A DNA stretch of 64,000 bases, taken from positions 1 through 64,000 of the forward strand of contig NZ_VCJS01000054.1 of assembly GCF_005893125.1 (NCBI RefSeq), written 5' to 3'. Under the pieces are notes generated by a model. It was given only the letters and a program-made list of their open reading frames with translations, did not search any database and was not told where the DNA came from. A program made the position numbers and the translations under genes. Positions 17,621 to 25,831 of the stretch are shown in pieces (the stretch's first letter is position 1; each line of letters begins with the position of its first letter). Origin of the DNA: Nonomuraea basaltis. GTDB taxonomy: Bacteria; Actinomycetota; Actinomycetes; Streptosporangiales; Streptosporangiaceae.

Positions 17621-18469
17621 ATGGCGATCAGCTTCGATCCGCTCGCCTTGCTGGCCGGCGCCCTGGCCGGCGGTGGCCTGTTCCTGTTCTTCCTCTCCCT
17701 GTACGGCCTGCGCCCCCGCCCGCCCCAGCCCAAGCGCCACCTGGTCAAGATGCTGACCACGCGCACCGCGATAGCCGCCGTGGCCGCCACCATGGTCCTG
17801 GTGGTCACCGGCTGGCCCGTCGTGGCGGTGGGCACCGTGCTGCTCGTTTTCGGCTGGCGCGGGCTGTCGGGCGGCGCCGCCGAGGAACGCGCGGCGATGC
17901 ACCGCCTCGAAGGGCTAGCTGCCTGGACCGAGTCGCTGCGTGACACGATCGCCGGAGCGGCCGGGCTCGAACAGGCCATCCCGTCGTCCATCAGGGCCGC
18001 CGCACCCACGCTCCGGCCCCACCTCCGGTCCATGATCGACCGGCTGCACACCAGGATGGCGCTGCCGGAGGCGCTCGCGCGCTTCGCCGACGAGCTGGAC
18101 GATCCGTCGGCCGACCTGGTGGTGGCCGCGCTCATACTCAACTCCCGGCTGCGCGGCCCCGGCCTGCGCGACGTGCTCGGCGCGCTGGCCGTGTCGGCCC
18201 GCGAGGAGCTCGACATGCGCCGTCGCGTCGAGGCCGAACGCCGCGCGACCAGGCGCAGCGTCCAGATCGTCGTGATCACGGCGCTGGTCTTCGCCGGGAT
18301 CCTCGTCGTGCTCAACCCCTCGTACGTCGCCGAGTACGAGGGCTTCCTCGGCCAGGCCGTCCTGGTGGTCGTCGCCGCCCTGTTCGGGGCCGGGTTCGCG
18401 TGGATGAGGCGGCTGGCCAGGTTCGACAAGCCGACGCGGCTGCTGATGGGAGGGAGCGGCAATGGTTGA
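17621..18469 (+). CDS. tadB: TadB-like inner-membrane platform protein
   Basis: 282 residues with two N-terminal membrane helices (about 7-29 and 48-80), a cytoplasmic T2SSF-type domain (RLEGLAAWTESLRDTI ... ADELDDPSADLVVAALIL) and two C-terminal helices. This is the GspF-like platform that couples the CpaF ATPase to pilin extraction. The start has GGGGGGATGG upstream. The 3' end overlaps tadC by eight bases. Confidence 0.88.
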   Translation: MAISFDPLALLAGALAGGGLFLFFLSLYGLRPRPPQPKRHLVKMLTTRTAIAAVAATMVLVVTGWPVVAVGTVLLVFGWRGLSGGAAEERAAMHRLEGLAAWTESLRDTIAGAAGLEQAIPSSIRAAAPTLRPHLRSMIDRLHTRMALPEALARFADELDDPSADLVVAALILNSRLRGPGLRDVLGALAVSAREELDMRRRVEAERRATRRSVQIVVITALVFAGILVVLNPSYVAEYEGFLGQAVLVVVAALFGAGFAWMRRLARFDKPTRLLMGGSGNG

Positions 18470-19385
18470 GGGCGCGCTGGCGGGCGCCGTACTGGGGCTC
18501 GGCCTGTTCGTGCTGTTGCGAGCGCTCTTCCCGGCCCGCCCGGGGCTGGTGGCCCGGCTGCTCGCGCTCGACGCCGTGCGCGAGGACGCGGGCGCCCCCC
18601 GCATTCAGCTCGTGCTGCCCGACGAGGAGGTCAGCGCGTTCCGCCGCGGCCTGGGCGTGCGGCTGGCCCGCCTGTACGGCGCCCGCGGCTGGGAGGCCAG
18701 ATCGATCAAGGCGGACCTGACGCTGGTCGGCCGCTCGTTCGAGGCGTTCCTGGCCACCAAGGCGCTGCTCGCCGCCAGCGGCCTGCTCGCGTTCCCGCTG
18801 CTGCTCGGCTGGCTGGTGCTCATGGAGTGGGGCACCTCGTTCGCCATCCCGTTCTGGGCCTCCGTGCTCGTGGCGCTGCTGTTCTTCTTCCTGCCCGACC
18901 TGCAGGTGAAGAAGGACGCGGCGGCCAAGCGGCGCGACTTCCGTCACGTCGTGGGCGCGTTCCTCGACCTCGTCTCCATGAATCTGGCCGGCGGCCGCGG
19001 CGTGCCCGAGGCGCTGATGATGGCCGTCTCGGTCAGCGGCGAGCAGCCCAACTGGGCGATGGGCCGCATCCGCGACGCGCTGAGCGGCGCCAGGATCGTC
19101 GGCATCACCCCGTGGCAGGCGCTCGGCCAGCTCGGCGAGGAGATCAACGTCGACGAGCTGCGGGACCTGTCCGCCGCGCTCGGCCTGGTGGCCGACGACG
19201 GCGCCAAAGTACGCGCGTCGCTGACGGCCAGGGCCGCCACGTTGCGCCGCCGCGAACTGGCGGAGATCGAGGGCCGGGCGGGCGAGCGCTCGCAGTCGAT
19301 GCTCGTGGCCCAGCTCCTGCTCTGCGCCGGATTCGTGATCTTTCTCAGCTTTCCCGCCGCTATGAAGATGTTGGGGGCGTCATGA
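18462..19385 (+). CDS. tadC: TadC-like inner-membrane platform protein
   Basis: 307 residues, a second GspF-like platform subunit: an N-terminal helix, paired helices at about 100-150, a T2SSF domain (VVGAFLDLVSMNLAGGRGVPEALMMAV ... LGEEINVDELRDLSAAL), and a last helix ending FVIFLSFPAAMKML. TadB and TadC are usually adjacent and form a hetero-oligomer. Start and stop overlap the neighbouring genes, consistent with tight translational coupling. Confidence 0.88.
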   Translation: MVEGALAGAVLGLGLFVLLRALFPARPGLVARLLALDAVREDAGAPRIQLVLPDEEVSAFRRGLGVRLARLYGARGWEARSIKADLTLVGRSFEAFLATKALLAASGLLAFPLLLGWLVLMEWGTSFAIPFWASVLVALLFFFLPDLQVKKDAAAKRRDFRHVVGAFLDLVSMNLAGGRGVPEALMMAVSVSGEQPNWAMGRIRDALSGARIVGITPWQALGQLGEEINVDELRDLSAALGLVADDGAKVRASLTARAATLRRRELAEIEGRAGERSQSMLVAQLLLCAGFVIFLSFPAAMKMLGAS

Positions 19386-19618
19386 ACCATCCATGGATCG
19401 TCTATCTCACCGCCTACCTGGGCGTGCGCATCCACCGTGCCCGCACGGCGCCCACCCGTGGGGCCTCCGCCGTCGAATGGGTGATCATCACCGCCATCAT
19501 CGCCGGTGTCGCGCTCGGCCTGGCCACCTTGATCAAAACGTTGGTGGAGCAGCGGCAGAACGACCTCGAAGGCAGTTTCGGCGGCGGCGGTGACACCGGT
19601 GGCGACCCTCAGCCGTAG
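19382..19618 (+). CDS. flp: Flp-type pilin precursor
   Basis: A 78-residue prepilin. A positively charged leader (RIHRARTAPTRG) is followed by the processing site G|ASAVEWVIITAIIAG, with Gly at -1, Glu at +5 and a single hydrophobic helix, then a short Gln/Gly-rich end. This is the size and architecture of a Flp major pilin. A prepilin peptidase gene (TadV/CpaA) is needed for cleavage and is not seen in this window. The ATG overlaps the tadC stop (CATGA). Confidence 0.85.
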   Translation: MNHPWIVYLTAYLGVRIHRARTAPTRGASAVEWVIITAIIAGVALGLATLIKTLVEQRQNDLEGSFGGGGDTGGDPQP

Positions 19619-20039
19619 GCCCCGCGACGGCGAGCGCGGCGTGACGGCGGTCGAGCTGGCCATCCTCATGCCGATCATCCTCGCGGTGGCGCTTCTCATC
19701 GTGCAGGTGGCGCTCTGGTTCCACGGCCGGCAGGTCGCGGAGGCGGCCGCCCAGGAGGGCGCCCGCGTGGCCAGGTCGGCGCCGATCGACTCGGGCGACT
19801 GGGAGGGCGTGGCCACGACGAAGGCCACCGACATCGTGCGCGCCATCGGGCCCCGCCTGCTCGACAACGCCACGGCCACGACGTCCGAGAAGGACCCCGA
19901 CGAGCGCTTCGTCACCGTGACCGGCAGCGCCGTACAGGTCATCCCGCTGCTGCCGCCGCTCGCGTTCACGATCACCGCGACCGCGGGCGGGCCCGTCGAG
20001 TGCTTCCGCCCCGACAACGGCGGCGAGGACTGCCAATGA
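19590..20039 (+). CDS. tadE: TadE-like pseudopilin
   Basis: 149 residues with a basic leader and the pseudopilin site RGVTAVELAILMPIILAVALLIVQVALW (cleavage after Gly, Glu at +5), then a soluble domain ending in a Cys pair (ECFRPDNGGEDC). TadE-family minor pilins are processed by the prepilin peptidase and needed for pilus assembly. Two in-frame GTG starts are possible (19590 and 19599), both inside the flp 3' end; neither has a clear ribosome site. Confidence 0.82.
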   Translation: MTPVATLSRRPRDGERGVTAVELAILMPIILAVALLIVQVALWFHGRQVAEAAAQEGARVARSAPIDSGDWEGVATTKATDIVRAIGPRLLDNATATTSEKDPDERFVTVTGSAVQVIPLLPPLAFTITATAGGPVECFRPDNGGEDCQ

Positions 20040-20089
20040 CCAGAGATCCCGAGCGCGGGTCCATGGCCAGGGATCCCGAACGTGGGTCC
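20036..20089 (+). repeat. 27-bp tandem duplication starting at the start codon
   Basis: Two 27-base units (20036-20062 and 20063-20089), each beginning with ATG and ending GGGTCC, differ at only five or so positions and are followed by a third ATGGCC. The duplication keeps frame and creates a second potential start codon inside the pseudopilin gene. Confidence 0.9.
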
Positions 20090-20461
20090 ATGGCCGTGGA
20101 GACGGTCATGCTGGCCCCGGTCTTCCTGCTGTTCCTCATGTTCCTCGCTGGCGCGGGGGTGCTCGTGGAGTCGCAGGGGCGGGTCAACGGGGCGGCCAGG
20201 GACGCCGCCAGGGCCGCGTCGGTGCAGCGTACGTTCGACGACGCCGAGGCCGCCGCTGAGGCGATCGCCGAGAGCACGCTCACCGGCCCCTGCGGGTCCC
20301 CGTCGGTCTCACTGGACGGCTCCGAATGGGAGCAGGGAGGCCAGGTCCAGGCCGAGGTCACCTGCGAGCTCGACCTGGGCTTCCTCGGGTTCGGCGGCGC
20401 CAAGCAGCTGACCGGCACGGCCGTGGTGCCTCTCGAGCAATTCAGGAGGGTCGAGGAATGA
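20036..20461 (+). CDS. TadE/TadF-like pseudopilin with duplicated leader
   Basis: 141 residues. The N terminus reads MTRDPERGS MARDPERGS MAVETVMLAPVF: a nine-residue leader present twice, then the processing region GSMAVE with Glu at +5, one hydrophobic helix (about 22-45) and a soluble domain with two Cys. Only the second Gly is followed by the correct +5 Glu, so cleavage is predicted there. The ATG overlaps the previous stop (ATGA). Minor pseudopilin of the Tad machine by sequence and position. Confidence 0.8.
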   Translation: MTRDPERGSMARDPERGSMAVETVMLAPVFLLFLMFLAGAGVLVESQGRVNGAARDAARAASVQRTFDDAEAAAEAIAESTLTGPCGSPSVSLDGSEWEQGGQVQAEVTCELDLGFLGFGGAKQLTGTAVVPLEQFRRVEE

Positions 20462-20868
20462 GGGCCGGCGAGCGGGGATCCATGTCGGTGTTCACCGTGC
20501 TGTTCTCCGTGGTCGTGTTCCTGCTGGCCGGGCTGCTGGTGGACGGCGGGTCGGCGATCAACGCCCGGCTGCGCGCCGCGGACGTGGCCGAGCAGGCCGC
20601 GCGGGCCGGCGCCGACCAGATCGACGTCGACCACCTGCGCACCACGGGGCAGACCCGGCTGCTCGGAGAGGACCAGGTGTGCGCCAGGGCCGACGAGATC
20701 GTCGCGGCGCAGGGCGGCGACGACGTGACCAGCGGCGAGTGCACCGTGGGCCAGGAGCAGGTGACGGTGACCGTGTCGGTGCGGTGGGAGGCGTTCTTCC
20801 TCAGCGCGATCGGCTTCCCCGGCTCGGAGATGAACGGCGAGGCCACCGCCGCGCCCGAAGCGAGATAG
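20458..20868 (+). CDS. TadG/Rv3655-like pilus-locus protein
   Basis: 136 residues: MRAGERGSMSVFTVLFSVVVFLLAGLLVDGG, i.e. the same ERGSM leader type but with Phe and Thr where the +5 Glu would be, a membrane helix, and the DGG-x-A-x-NARLRAADVAEQAARAGA segment typical of TadG-like (TadE-like helical) domains. It is the third pseudopilin-like gene in a row. Lack of +5 Glu suggests it may be anchored without processing. The ATG overlaps the upstream stop. Confidence 0.78.
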   Translation: MRAGERGSMSVFTVLFSVVVFLLAGLLVDGGSAINARLRAADVAEQAARAGADQIDVDHLRTTGQTRLLGEDQVCARADEIVAAQGGDDVTSGECTVGQEQVTVTVSVRWEAFFLSAIGFPGSEMNGEATAAPEAR

Positions 20869-20937
20869 ACCGAATCCGACCACTCGATGGATGCCGAACG
20901 CACGAGGCACGACGCTGGACCCGAGAAAGGAGAGGCG

Positions 20938-23631
20938 ATGCCGACGCGAGAGCCCGCGCGTTCACAGGGGCGGCACTCGTCCGCGCGCATCCCGGCCAGG
21001 CGCACCGCCGGCGACGTGTTCGCCGGGCTCGGGGCGCTGGTCGTGCTGGTTGCGCTGGTGGGCGGGGTGCCGTACGCGCTGCTCACGTTCGTCGGGCCGC
21101 CACTCGCTCCCGAACTGCTCGACCTCGACCTGCTCACCAGCCGCGTCGGGCCGAGCACGATCGTGGCCGTGCTGGTGCTGCTGGTCTGGCTGGCCTGGTT
21201 CCAGTTGTTCGCGTGCGTGCTCGTCGAGGTCTACGCCGGGGTCCGCCGGGTCGGCATGCCCGCCCGCGTGCCCCTCTCCGGCGGCACGCAGGCCCTCGCC
21301 AACAAGCTCGTCGGGGCCGTGCTGCTGCTTTTCACGACCGGGGCGATGATCGTGCCGATCGCGAAGCTGACGCCCTCTCCCGCCGCGCCGCCCGTGACGG
21401 CGGTGGCGTACTCGGCGCCGATCGTCGAGAAGACACTGGAGACGAACAAGACCAAGAAGGTGTACGTGGTGCAGCCCCCGCACGGGCGGCACCACGAGAG
21501 CCTGTGGGAGATCGCGGAGAAGTGCTTGGGAGACGGCCGCCGATATCCCGAAATTTACCGACTTAATCAGGCGAAGGAGCAGCCGGACGGCAGCCGCCTC
21601 AGGATGGCCGACCTGATCAGGCCCGGCTGGGTGCTCGACATGCCGGACGACGCGAGAAACGTCCACATCGTCCCCGCCGACCAGCCGCGCGATCAGACGC
21701 TGCGCGAGCACCCGGGCCGCGCGCAGGCGCCCCGGGGCGAGGCCGTGGACGAGGTGCAGAAGGACACCAAGGAGGGCGAGGCCAAGCACCGCCTGCCCGA
21801 GCAGCAGGACCAGAAGCCACAGGACCAGCAACCGGCCGTCCAGGAAGGCCAGGGCAACGAGCTGGTCGAATACCTCGCCGGGGCCTCGCTGGCCGCCGCC
21901 GGCCTGCTGCTCGTGCTGGCCAGGCGGCGCCGCGAGCAGCTCTGGCGCCGGGTGTTCGGCCGCCGGATCGCCCGCCCGCGCGGCGACGCCGCCGAGGCCG
22001 AGGTCGCGCTCCGGCTGGGCGGTGACGCGCCGGGCGCCCGCATCCTGGACATCGGCCTGCGGCTGCTCGGCGCCGAGCTGGCGGCGCAGAACCGCACGCC
22101 GCCTACCGTGTACGCGGCCCACCTGTCGCCGCGCACGCTCGACCTGTGGGTCCACCCGCCGGACGCCGACCCGCCCGCGCCCTGGACGGCCCAGGACGGG
22201 GGCCAGGTGTGGCGGCTGCCCGCCCACGAGGGCCGGTTGCTGGGCGACCAGCCCGGCGGGGCGCCGTACCCGGGGCTGGTCTCGATCGGCACGAACGCGG
22301 GCGGACGCGTGCTGATCGACCTGGAGGCCGCGCAGGGCCTGATCAACGTACGCGGGGCGCAGACCACGGCCGCGCTGGCCGCCCTCGCCGTCGAGCTCTC
22401 CACCAACCGCTGGTCCGACCGCATGCGCGTGACGCTCGTCGGCTTCGGCGAGGAGCTGACCGCGATCGCGCCCGACCGGATCAGGGCCGTCGGCAGCCTG
22501 GCCGAGGCGCTCCCCGAGCTGGAGGCCGCCGCGGCCCCGCGCAGGGAGGTGCTGACCGGACGCATCTCCGGCAGCCCGCGCGACGCCCACTACCTGCTGT
22601 CCGCGGTCGCGCCCACGCACGAGGAGGCGCGCCGCCTGGCGCTGCTGGCCCGCAGGGACACCGCCGGGTACGTCGTGGCGGGCGACGTCCCGCACGCCAC
22701 CTGGACGCTGGAGATCACCGACGACGGCAAGGCCAAGATCACCGAGCTGGGCTTCGAGGTGGACGCCCAGCTCCTGCCCCGCCGCCACTACCGGGCGCTC
22801 GTCGACCTGTTCCGCACGGCCGGACGGCTCGACGGGGAAGCCATCCCCGAGGCCGAGCCGCTGGCGGGGCTGCACCCGCCCGCCGTCGAGATCAGGATGC
22901 TCGGCCCCATCGAGATCCTCGGCCTCGGCCCGATGGAGGAGGGCCGGCAGGCGCTGGCCACCGAGCTGCTGGTCTACCTGGCCACGCATCCGGGCGGCGT
23001 GCACCCCGTGGTGCTCGGCGGGGTGCTGTGGCCGCGCGGCGTGCAGGACATGGTCAGGGACGCCACGATCGCCAGGGTCGCCGAATGGCTCGGACCCGAG
23101 CACCTGCTCACCGACGAGGCGGGCCGGCTGCGGCTGGGTCCCGAGGTGCGTTCGGACTGGGCGCTGTTCCGGGAGCTCGTACGCCGCTCGCACGGCGACC
23201 CGACGGCCAGGGCCGTCCTGCTGGAGAAGGCGCTCGGCCTGGTCAGAGGCCCGCTGCTGACCGGCAGGCCGCCCGGCAGGTACGCATGGCTGGCGGCCGA
23301 GGACCTGGAGTACGACGTGGCCGCCGAGGTGGCAGACGCCGCCCACCAGCTCTGCGAGATCAGGCTCGCGCACGGCCAGCCGGACGCGGCCGTGGCCGCC
23401 GTACGCGCGGCGCTGCTGCTGGCCGCCGACGACGAGGGCCTCTGGCGCGACCTGCTGCGGGCCACGCACGCCACCGAGGACGTCGTACGCCTGCGCGCCG
23501 TCGTCGAGGGCCTGACCAGGAGGGCCGCCTCGCACCCGTACGGCGGCGGGATGGCCCCGGAGACCGAGGCGTTGATCGAGGAACTGCTGCCCACGTGGCG
23601 CATCCACGTCGTGAGGGAGTCGTCGGCATGA
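20938..23631 (+). CDS. Membrane protein with LysM and bacterial transcriptional-activation (BTAD) domains
   Basis: 897 residues. The start with AAAGGAGAGGCG upstream is preferred to one 17 codons earlier. Layout: three membrane helices (within about 20-150), a LysM-like segment (VYVVQPPHGRHHESLWEIAEKCLGD ... GWVLDMP, about 170-240), a charged Gln-rich linker, a fourth helix (YLAGASLAAAGLLLVLA, about 303), a large cytoplasmic region, and a C-terminal AfsR/BTAD-type helical repeat (LAVVLGGVLWPRGV-like winged helix from about 680, then TPR-like helices). This family accompanies actinobacterial Tad loci. It may link cell-wall sensing to pilus control; that function is inferred. Its stop overlaps the next gene. 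Confidence 0.78.
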   Translation: MPTREPARSQGRHSSARIPARRTAGDVFAGLGALVVLVALVGGVPYALLTFVGPPLAPELLDLDLLTSRVGPSTIVAVLVLLVWLAWFQLFACVLVEVYAGVRRVGMPARVPLSGGTQALANKLVGAVLLLFTTGAMIVPIAKLTPSPAAPPVTAVAYSAPIVEKTLETNKTKKVYVVQPPHGRHHESLWEIAEKCLGDGRRYPEIYRLNQAKEQPDGSRLRMADLIRPGWVLDMPDDARNVHIVPADQPRDQTLREHPGRAQAPRGEAVDEVQKDTKEGEAKHRLPEQQDQKPQDQQPAVQEGQGNELVEYLAGASLAAAGLLLVLARRRREQLWRRVFGRRIARPRGDAAEAEVALRLGGDAPGARILDIGLRLLGAELAAQNRTPPTVYAAHLSPRTLDLWVHPPDADPPAPWTAQDGGQVWRLPAHEGRLLGDQPGGAPYPGLVSIGTNAGGRVLIDLEAAQGLINVRGAQTTAALAALAVELSTNRWSDRMRVTLVGFGEELTAIAPDRIRAVGSLAEALPELEAAAAPRREVLTGRISGSPRDAHYLLSAVAPTHEEARRLALLARRDTAGYVVAGDVPHATWTLEITDDGKAKITELGFEVDAQLLPRRHYRALVDLFRTAGRLDGEAIPEAEPLAGLHPPAVEIRMLGPIEILGLGPMEEGRQALATELLVYLATHPGGVHPVVLGGVLWPRGVQDMVRDATIARVAEWLGPEHLLTDEAGRLRLGPEVRSDWALFRELVRRSHGDPTARAVLLEKALGLVRGPLLTGRPPGRYAWLAAEDLEYDVAAEVADAAHQLCEIRLAHGQPDAAVAAVRAALLLAADDEGLWRDLLRATHATEDVVRLRAVVEGLTRRAASHPYGGGMAPETEALIEELLPTWRIHVVRESSA

Positions 23632-24260
23632 GACGAATCGCGTTAACGCTGGCCCTGCTCGCTGTGGCGGGATGCGGCCAGGCCGAACGTCCGTACGCGC
23701 CTCGGGAGGCGGCCGAGCCCGCCACGCCGCAGAAGGCGGCCACGCCCGGACAGAGCAGCCCGGCACAGGCCGAGCGGCCCGCGGACGAGAAGCTGCCGAC
23801 CGGCACCCAGACCGTCGACGTCGCCGAGGGCCTGCGCCTGCGGGTGGAGTGGCCGGCCGACTCCCACCCGGCGCTGAAGCCCATGGTCGATCAGTACGTC
23901 GGCACCCGCGAGGCCGTGGCCGAGGGGCAGCGCATCTACAAGCGCGATCTCGAGATCGACGCGGCCGTCCAGGCGAGCGAATGGGTGGAGTCGTTCGTCG
24001 ACGAAGGGTGGACGATGCGCGGGGTCGCGCGGCTCTACAACCTGCGGGTCGTCGCGCGGATGGGCAGGGGCGCCCAGGTCAGCGCGTGCGTCGACGAGTC
24101 AGGGATCCGGATGGTCTCCTCCCGCACCGGGAAGGCCGTCAGCCCCCAACCCGGCTGGCTGCGCACCCCCTACCCCCAGAGCGTGGGCGTCCGCCGTGGC
24201 GACGACGGGGTGTGGCGCATCAGGTCCTACGTCACCGCCAGAGAGAGGTGCACCCGATGA
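23628..24260 (+). CDS. Lipoprotein of the Tad operon
   Basis: 210 residues with a lipoprotein signal (MRRIALTLALLAVAGCGQ; lipobox AVAGC). Then comes a Pro/Ala linker and a compact alpha/beta domain with tandem helices (LKPMVDQYVGTREAVAEGQRIYKRDLEIDAAVQASEWV) and a C-terminal beta region. No recognised domain. Its start overlaps the BTAD gene stop (ATGA) and its stop overlaps the next ATG, so it is co-translated with the pilus genes and probably acts at the outer face of the membrane. Confidence 0.7.
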   Translation: MRRIALTLALLAVAGCGQAERPYAPREAAEPATPQKAATPGQSSPAQAERPADEKLPTGTQTVDVAEGLRLRVEWPADSHPALKPMVDQYVGTREAVAEGQRIYKRDLEIDAAVQASEWVESFVDEGWTMRGVARLYNLRVVARMGRGAQVSACVDESGIRMVSSRTGKAVSPQPGWLRTPYPQSVGVRRGDDGVWRIRSYVTARERCTR

Positions 24261-25201
24261 AAGCTGTGATCGCGGCATTGCTCATGGCGCCGCTGTTGCT
24301 CAATCCCACCCCAGGCCCCCGCGAGGGCACGACCCAGGAGAAGGAGGAGTCCGGCAACACAAGGGGGTGGGTGGGGCGAGACACCGGCGTCAACGTCCGT
24401 GTCGACGCCGGGGGCGGCAAGAGCGACGGCTATCGCATCCCGCGCCCGTGCTGGTACGAGCCAGGCCCGTCGCCCCAGGAGATGCTCGACCGGTTCAGCA
24501 AGGGCCGTGACGCGGCCAACCGAGCGCGGATCGACGAGGGTAACCACGAGCGATTCCTGGAGCAGTTCAGGGACAAACTGAACAAGCCGGGGCAGTGGTG
24601 GACTCCCGCGTACAACGAGGCCGATCCCAACCATGTGGCCTGCATGGCCGACCTCGACCCGTTCGGCGTGTTCGTGCCGCCCGGCCAGACGCCGCCTTCC
24701 GGCATCACGATCGAGCAGCTGGCGCAGATCGCCAGAGCCGCGCTGACCGTGCCCGAGCCCACCGTCAAGCTGAGCCCCGACGCCAAGAGCTACGTCAACC
24801 TGCCCACCTGGGTCTGGCTCGAAGGCATCGGCGAGCCGCGCCGCACCGTCACGGCGGAGCTCCCCGGCGTCATGAGCGTGACCCTGGTAGCTACCCTCCA
24901 GGACATCAGGATCGATCCCGGTACCACGCCGGAGCGGGCAGAGGTGACCGAGAGCGGCTGTGGAGCCGCGGGCAAGCCGTACACCAGCGGCGGTACGTTC
25001 TCCTGCGGCGTGCGTTACCTGCGCTCGTCGATCGACCAGCCACGCGAGCAGTACACGCTCACCGTCACCACGGTGTGGCCGGTTGAGATCCAGGCCCAGG
25101 GCAATGTGGTGCCGTTTCAGTTCACGCCCGTGCAACTGGAGACCACGCGTGACGTGTCGGTCGGTGAGATCCAGAGCAACGTCAAGCCCTCCGCTGACTG
25201 A
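24257..25201 (+). CDS. Secreted protein of the Tad operon, function unknown
   Basis: 314 residues with an N-terminal signal peptide (MKAVIAALLMAPLLLNPTPG). The mature part has Trp- and Pro-rich segments (RPCWYEPGPSPQEML, GQWWTPAYNEADPNH), a helical stretch, and a C-terminal beta-rich domain (VNLPTWVWLEG ... QYTLTVTTVWPVEIQAQG). Actinobacterial secreted proteins with this WVWL ... YTLTV pattern are common, but I know no assigned function. It has a GAGAGAGG ribosome site and is the last gene of the operon, ending just before a perfect inverted repeat. Confidence 0.66.
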   Translation: MKAVIAALLMAPLLLNPTPGPREGTTQEKEESGNTRGWVGRDTGVNVRVDAGGGKSDGYRIPRPCWYEPGPSPQEMLDRFSKGRDAANRARIDEGNHERFLEQFRDKLNKPGQWWTPAYNEADPNHVACMADLDPFGVFVPPGQTPPSGITIEQLAQIARAALTVPEPTVKLSPDAKSYVNLPTWVWLEGIGEPRRTVTAELPGVMSVTLVATLQDIRIDPGTTPERAEVTESGCGAAGKPYTSGGTFSCGVRYLRSSIDQPREQYTLTVTTVWPVEIQAQGNVVPFQFTPVQLETTRDVSVGEIQSNVKPSAD

Positions 25202-25206
25202 GGACC

Positions 25207-25236
25207 GCGGCTAGCGGGGCCGGCCCCGCTAGCCGC
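25207..25236. terminator. Perfect 15-bp inverted repeat, probable bidirectional terminator
   Basis: The 30-base GC-rich palindrome consists of the arm GCGGCTAGCGGGGCC followed directly by its reverse complement. It lies six bases after the stop of the Tad operon and between convergent genes (rightward operon, leftward ogt). There is no U-tract, as is usual for actinomycete hairpin terminators. Confidence 0.72.
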
Positions 25237-25318
25237 GTCGTGGCGCTCTGGCTGAGCACGAGGGCGCGGGCCGGCTGCTGCATGCGCATGTGCCACCCGT
25301 CCCGTCGGCCGACTTCGG

Positions 25319-25831
25319 TTACTCTGCGTTGGCTATTCCTCCGGATTCGTGGGCAAGTAGCCACTCCTTGACCGGTACGCCGTAGTAATACCCGCCATAT
25401 CCCCCGCCACTGGGCAGCACCCGATGACAAGGCACGAACGGCGCGATCAGGTTCTGCGCGCAGGCCGACCCGGCGGCCCGCGCCGCCGTCTTCGGCAGCC
25501 CGGCCCGCTCGGCGAGCTCCGCATACGAGACGGTCGTCCCCGCCTTGACCTCGCGCAACGCCGCATACAGCCGCTTGCGCGTAGGCGTGCCTGGCTGGGA
25601 GACCAGGATGGCGTCCAGGGCGTCCAGGTCGCCCGACAGGTACGCCCGGGCGGCCTCCGACGCGGCTCCGAGATCGTCCACTACGTCCAGCCCCTCCGCC
25701 TGCAGCGCGGGCGTGAGTCGTATGAACATCTCCTTGGGCTCGGCCGTGAAGCCGGCCGCGACCAGCGCCCCCTCGCGGGCCAGCAGCGCCAGCGGCCCCA
25801 CGGGAGTCGGTACGAGCTGAGCAGCGATCAT
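25319..25831 (-). CDS. ogt: Methylated-DNA--[protein]-cysteine S-methyltransferase
   Basis: 170 residues; removes O6-alkyl groups from guanine by transfer to its own Cys. The acceptor motif is FVPCHRVLPSGG, preceded by the DNA-binding segment TTVSYAELAERAGLPKTAARAAGSACAQN. The ATG with GGAG upstream overlaps the stop of the ada-alkA gene, so the two repair genes are coupled. The longer open frame upstream runs inside ada-alkA and is not the gene. Confidence 0.93.
   Translation of the reverse strand: MIAAQLVPTPVGPLALLAREGALVAAGFTAEPKEMFIRLTPALQAEGLDVVDDLGAASEAARAYLSGDLDALDAILVSQPGTPTRKRLYAALREVKAGTTVSYAELAERAGLPKTAARAAGSACAQNLIAPFVPCHRVLPSGGGYGGYYYGVPVKEWLLAHESGGIANAE

Noticed and set aside
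20962..23766. 934-codon open frame on the minus strand opposite the LysM-BTAD gene
   Set aside because: Its residue content (Arg, Gly, Gln, His, Val repeats) is the mirror of a high-GC coding strand; there are no domains and no ribosome site. The plus-strand gene is coherent and embedded in an operon.
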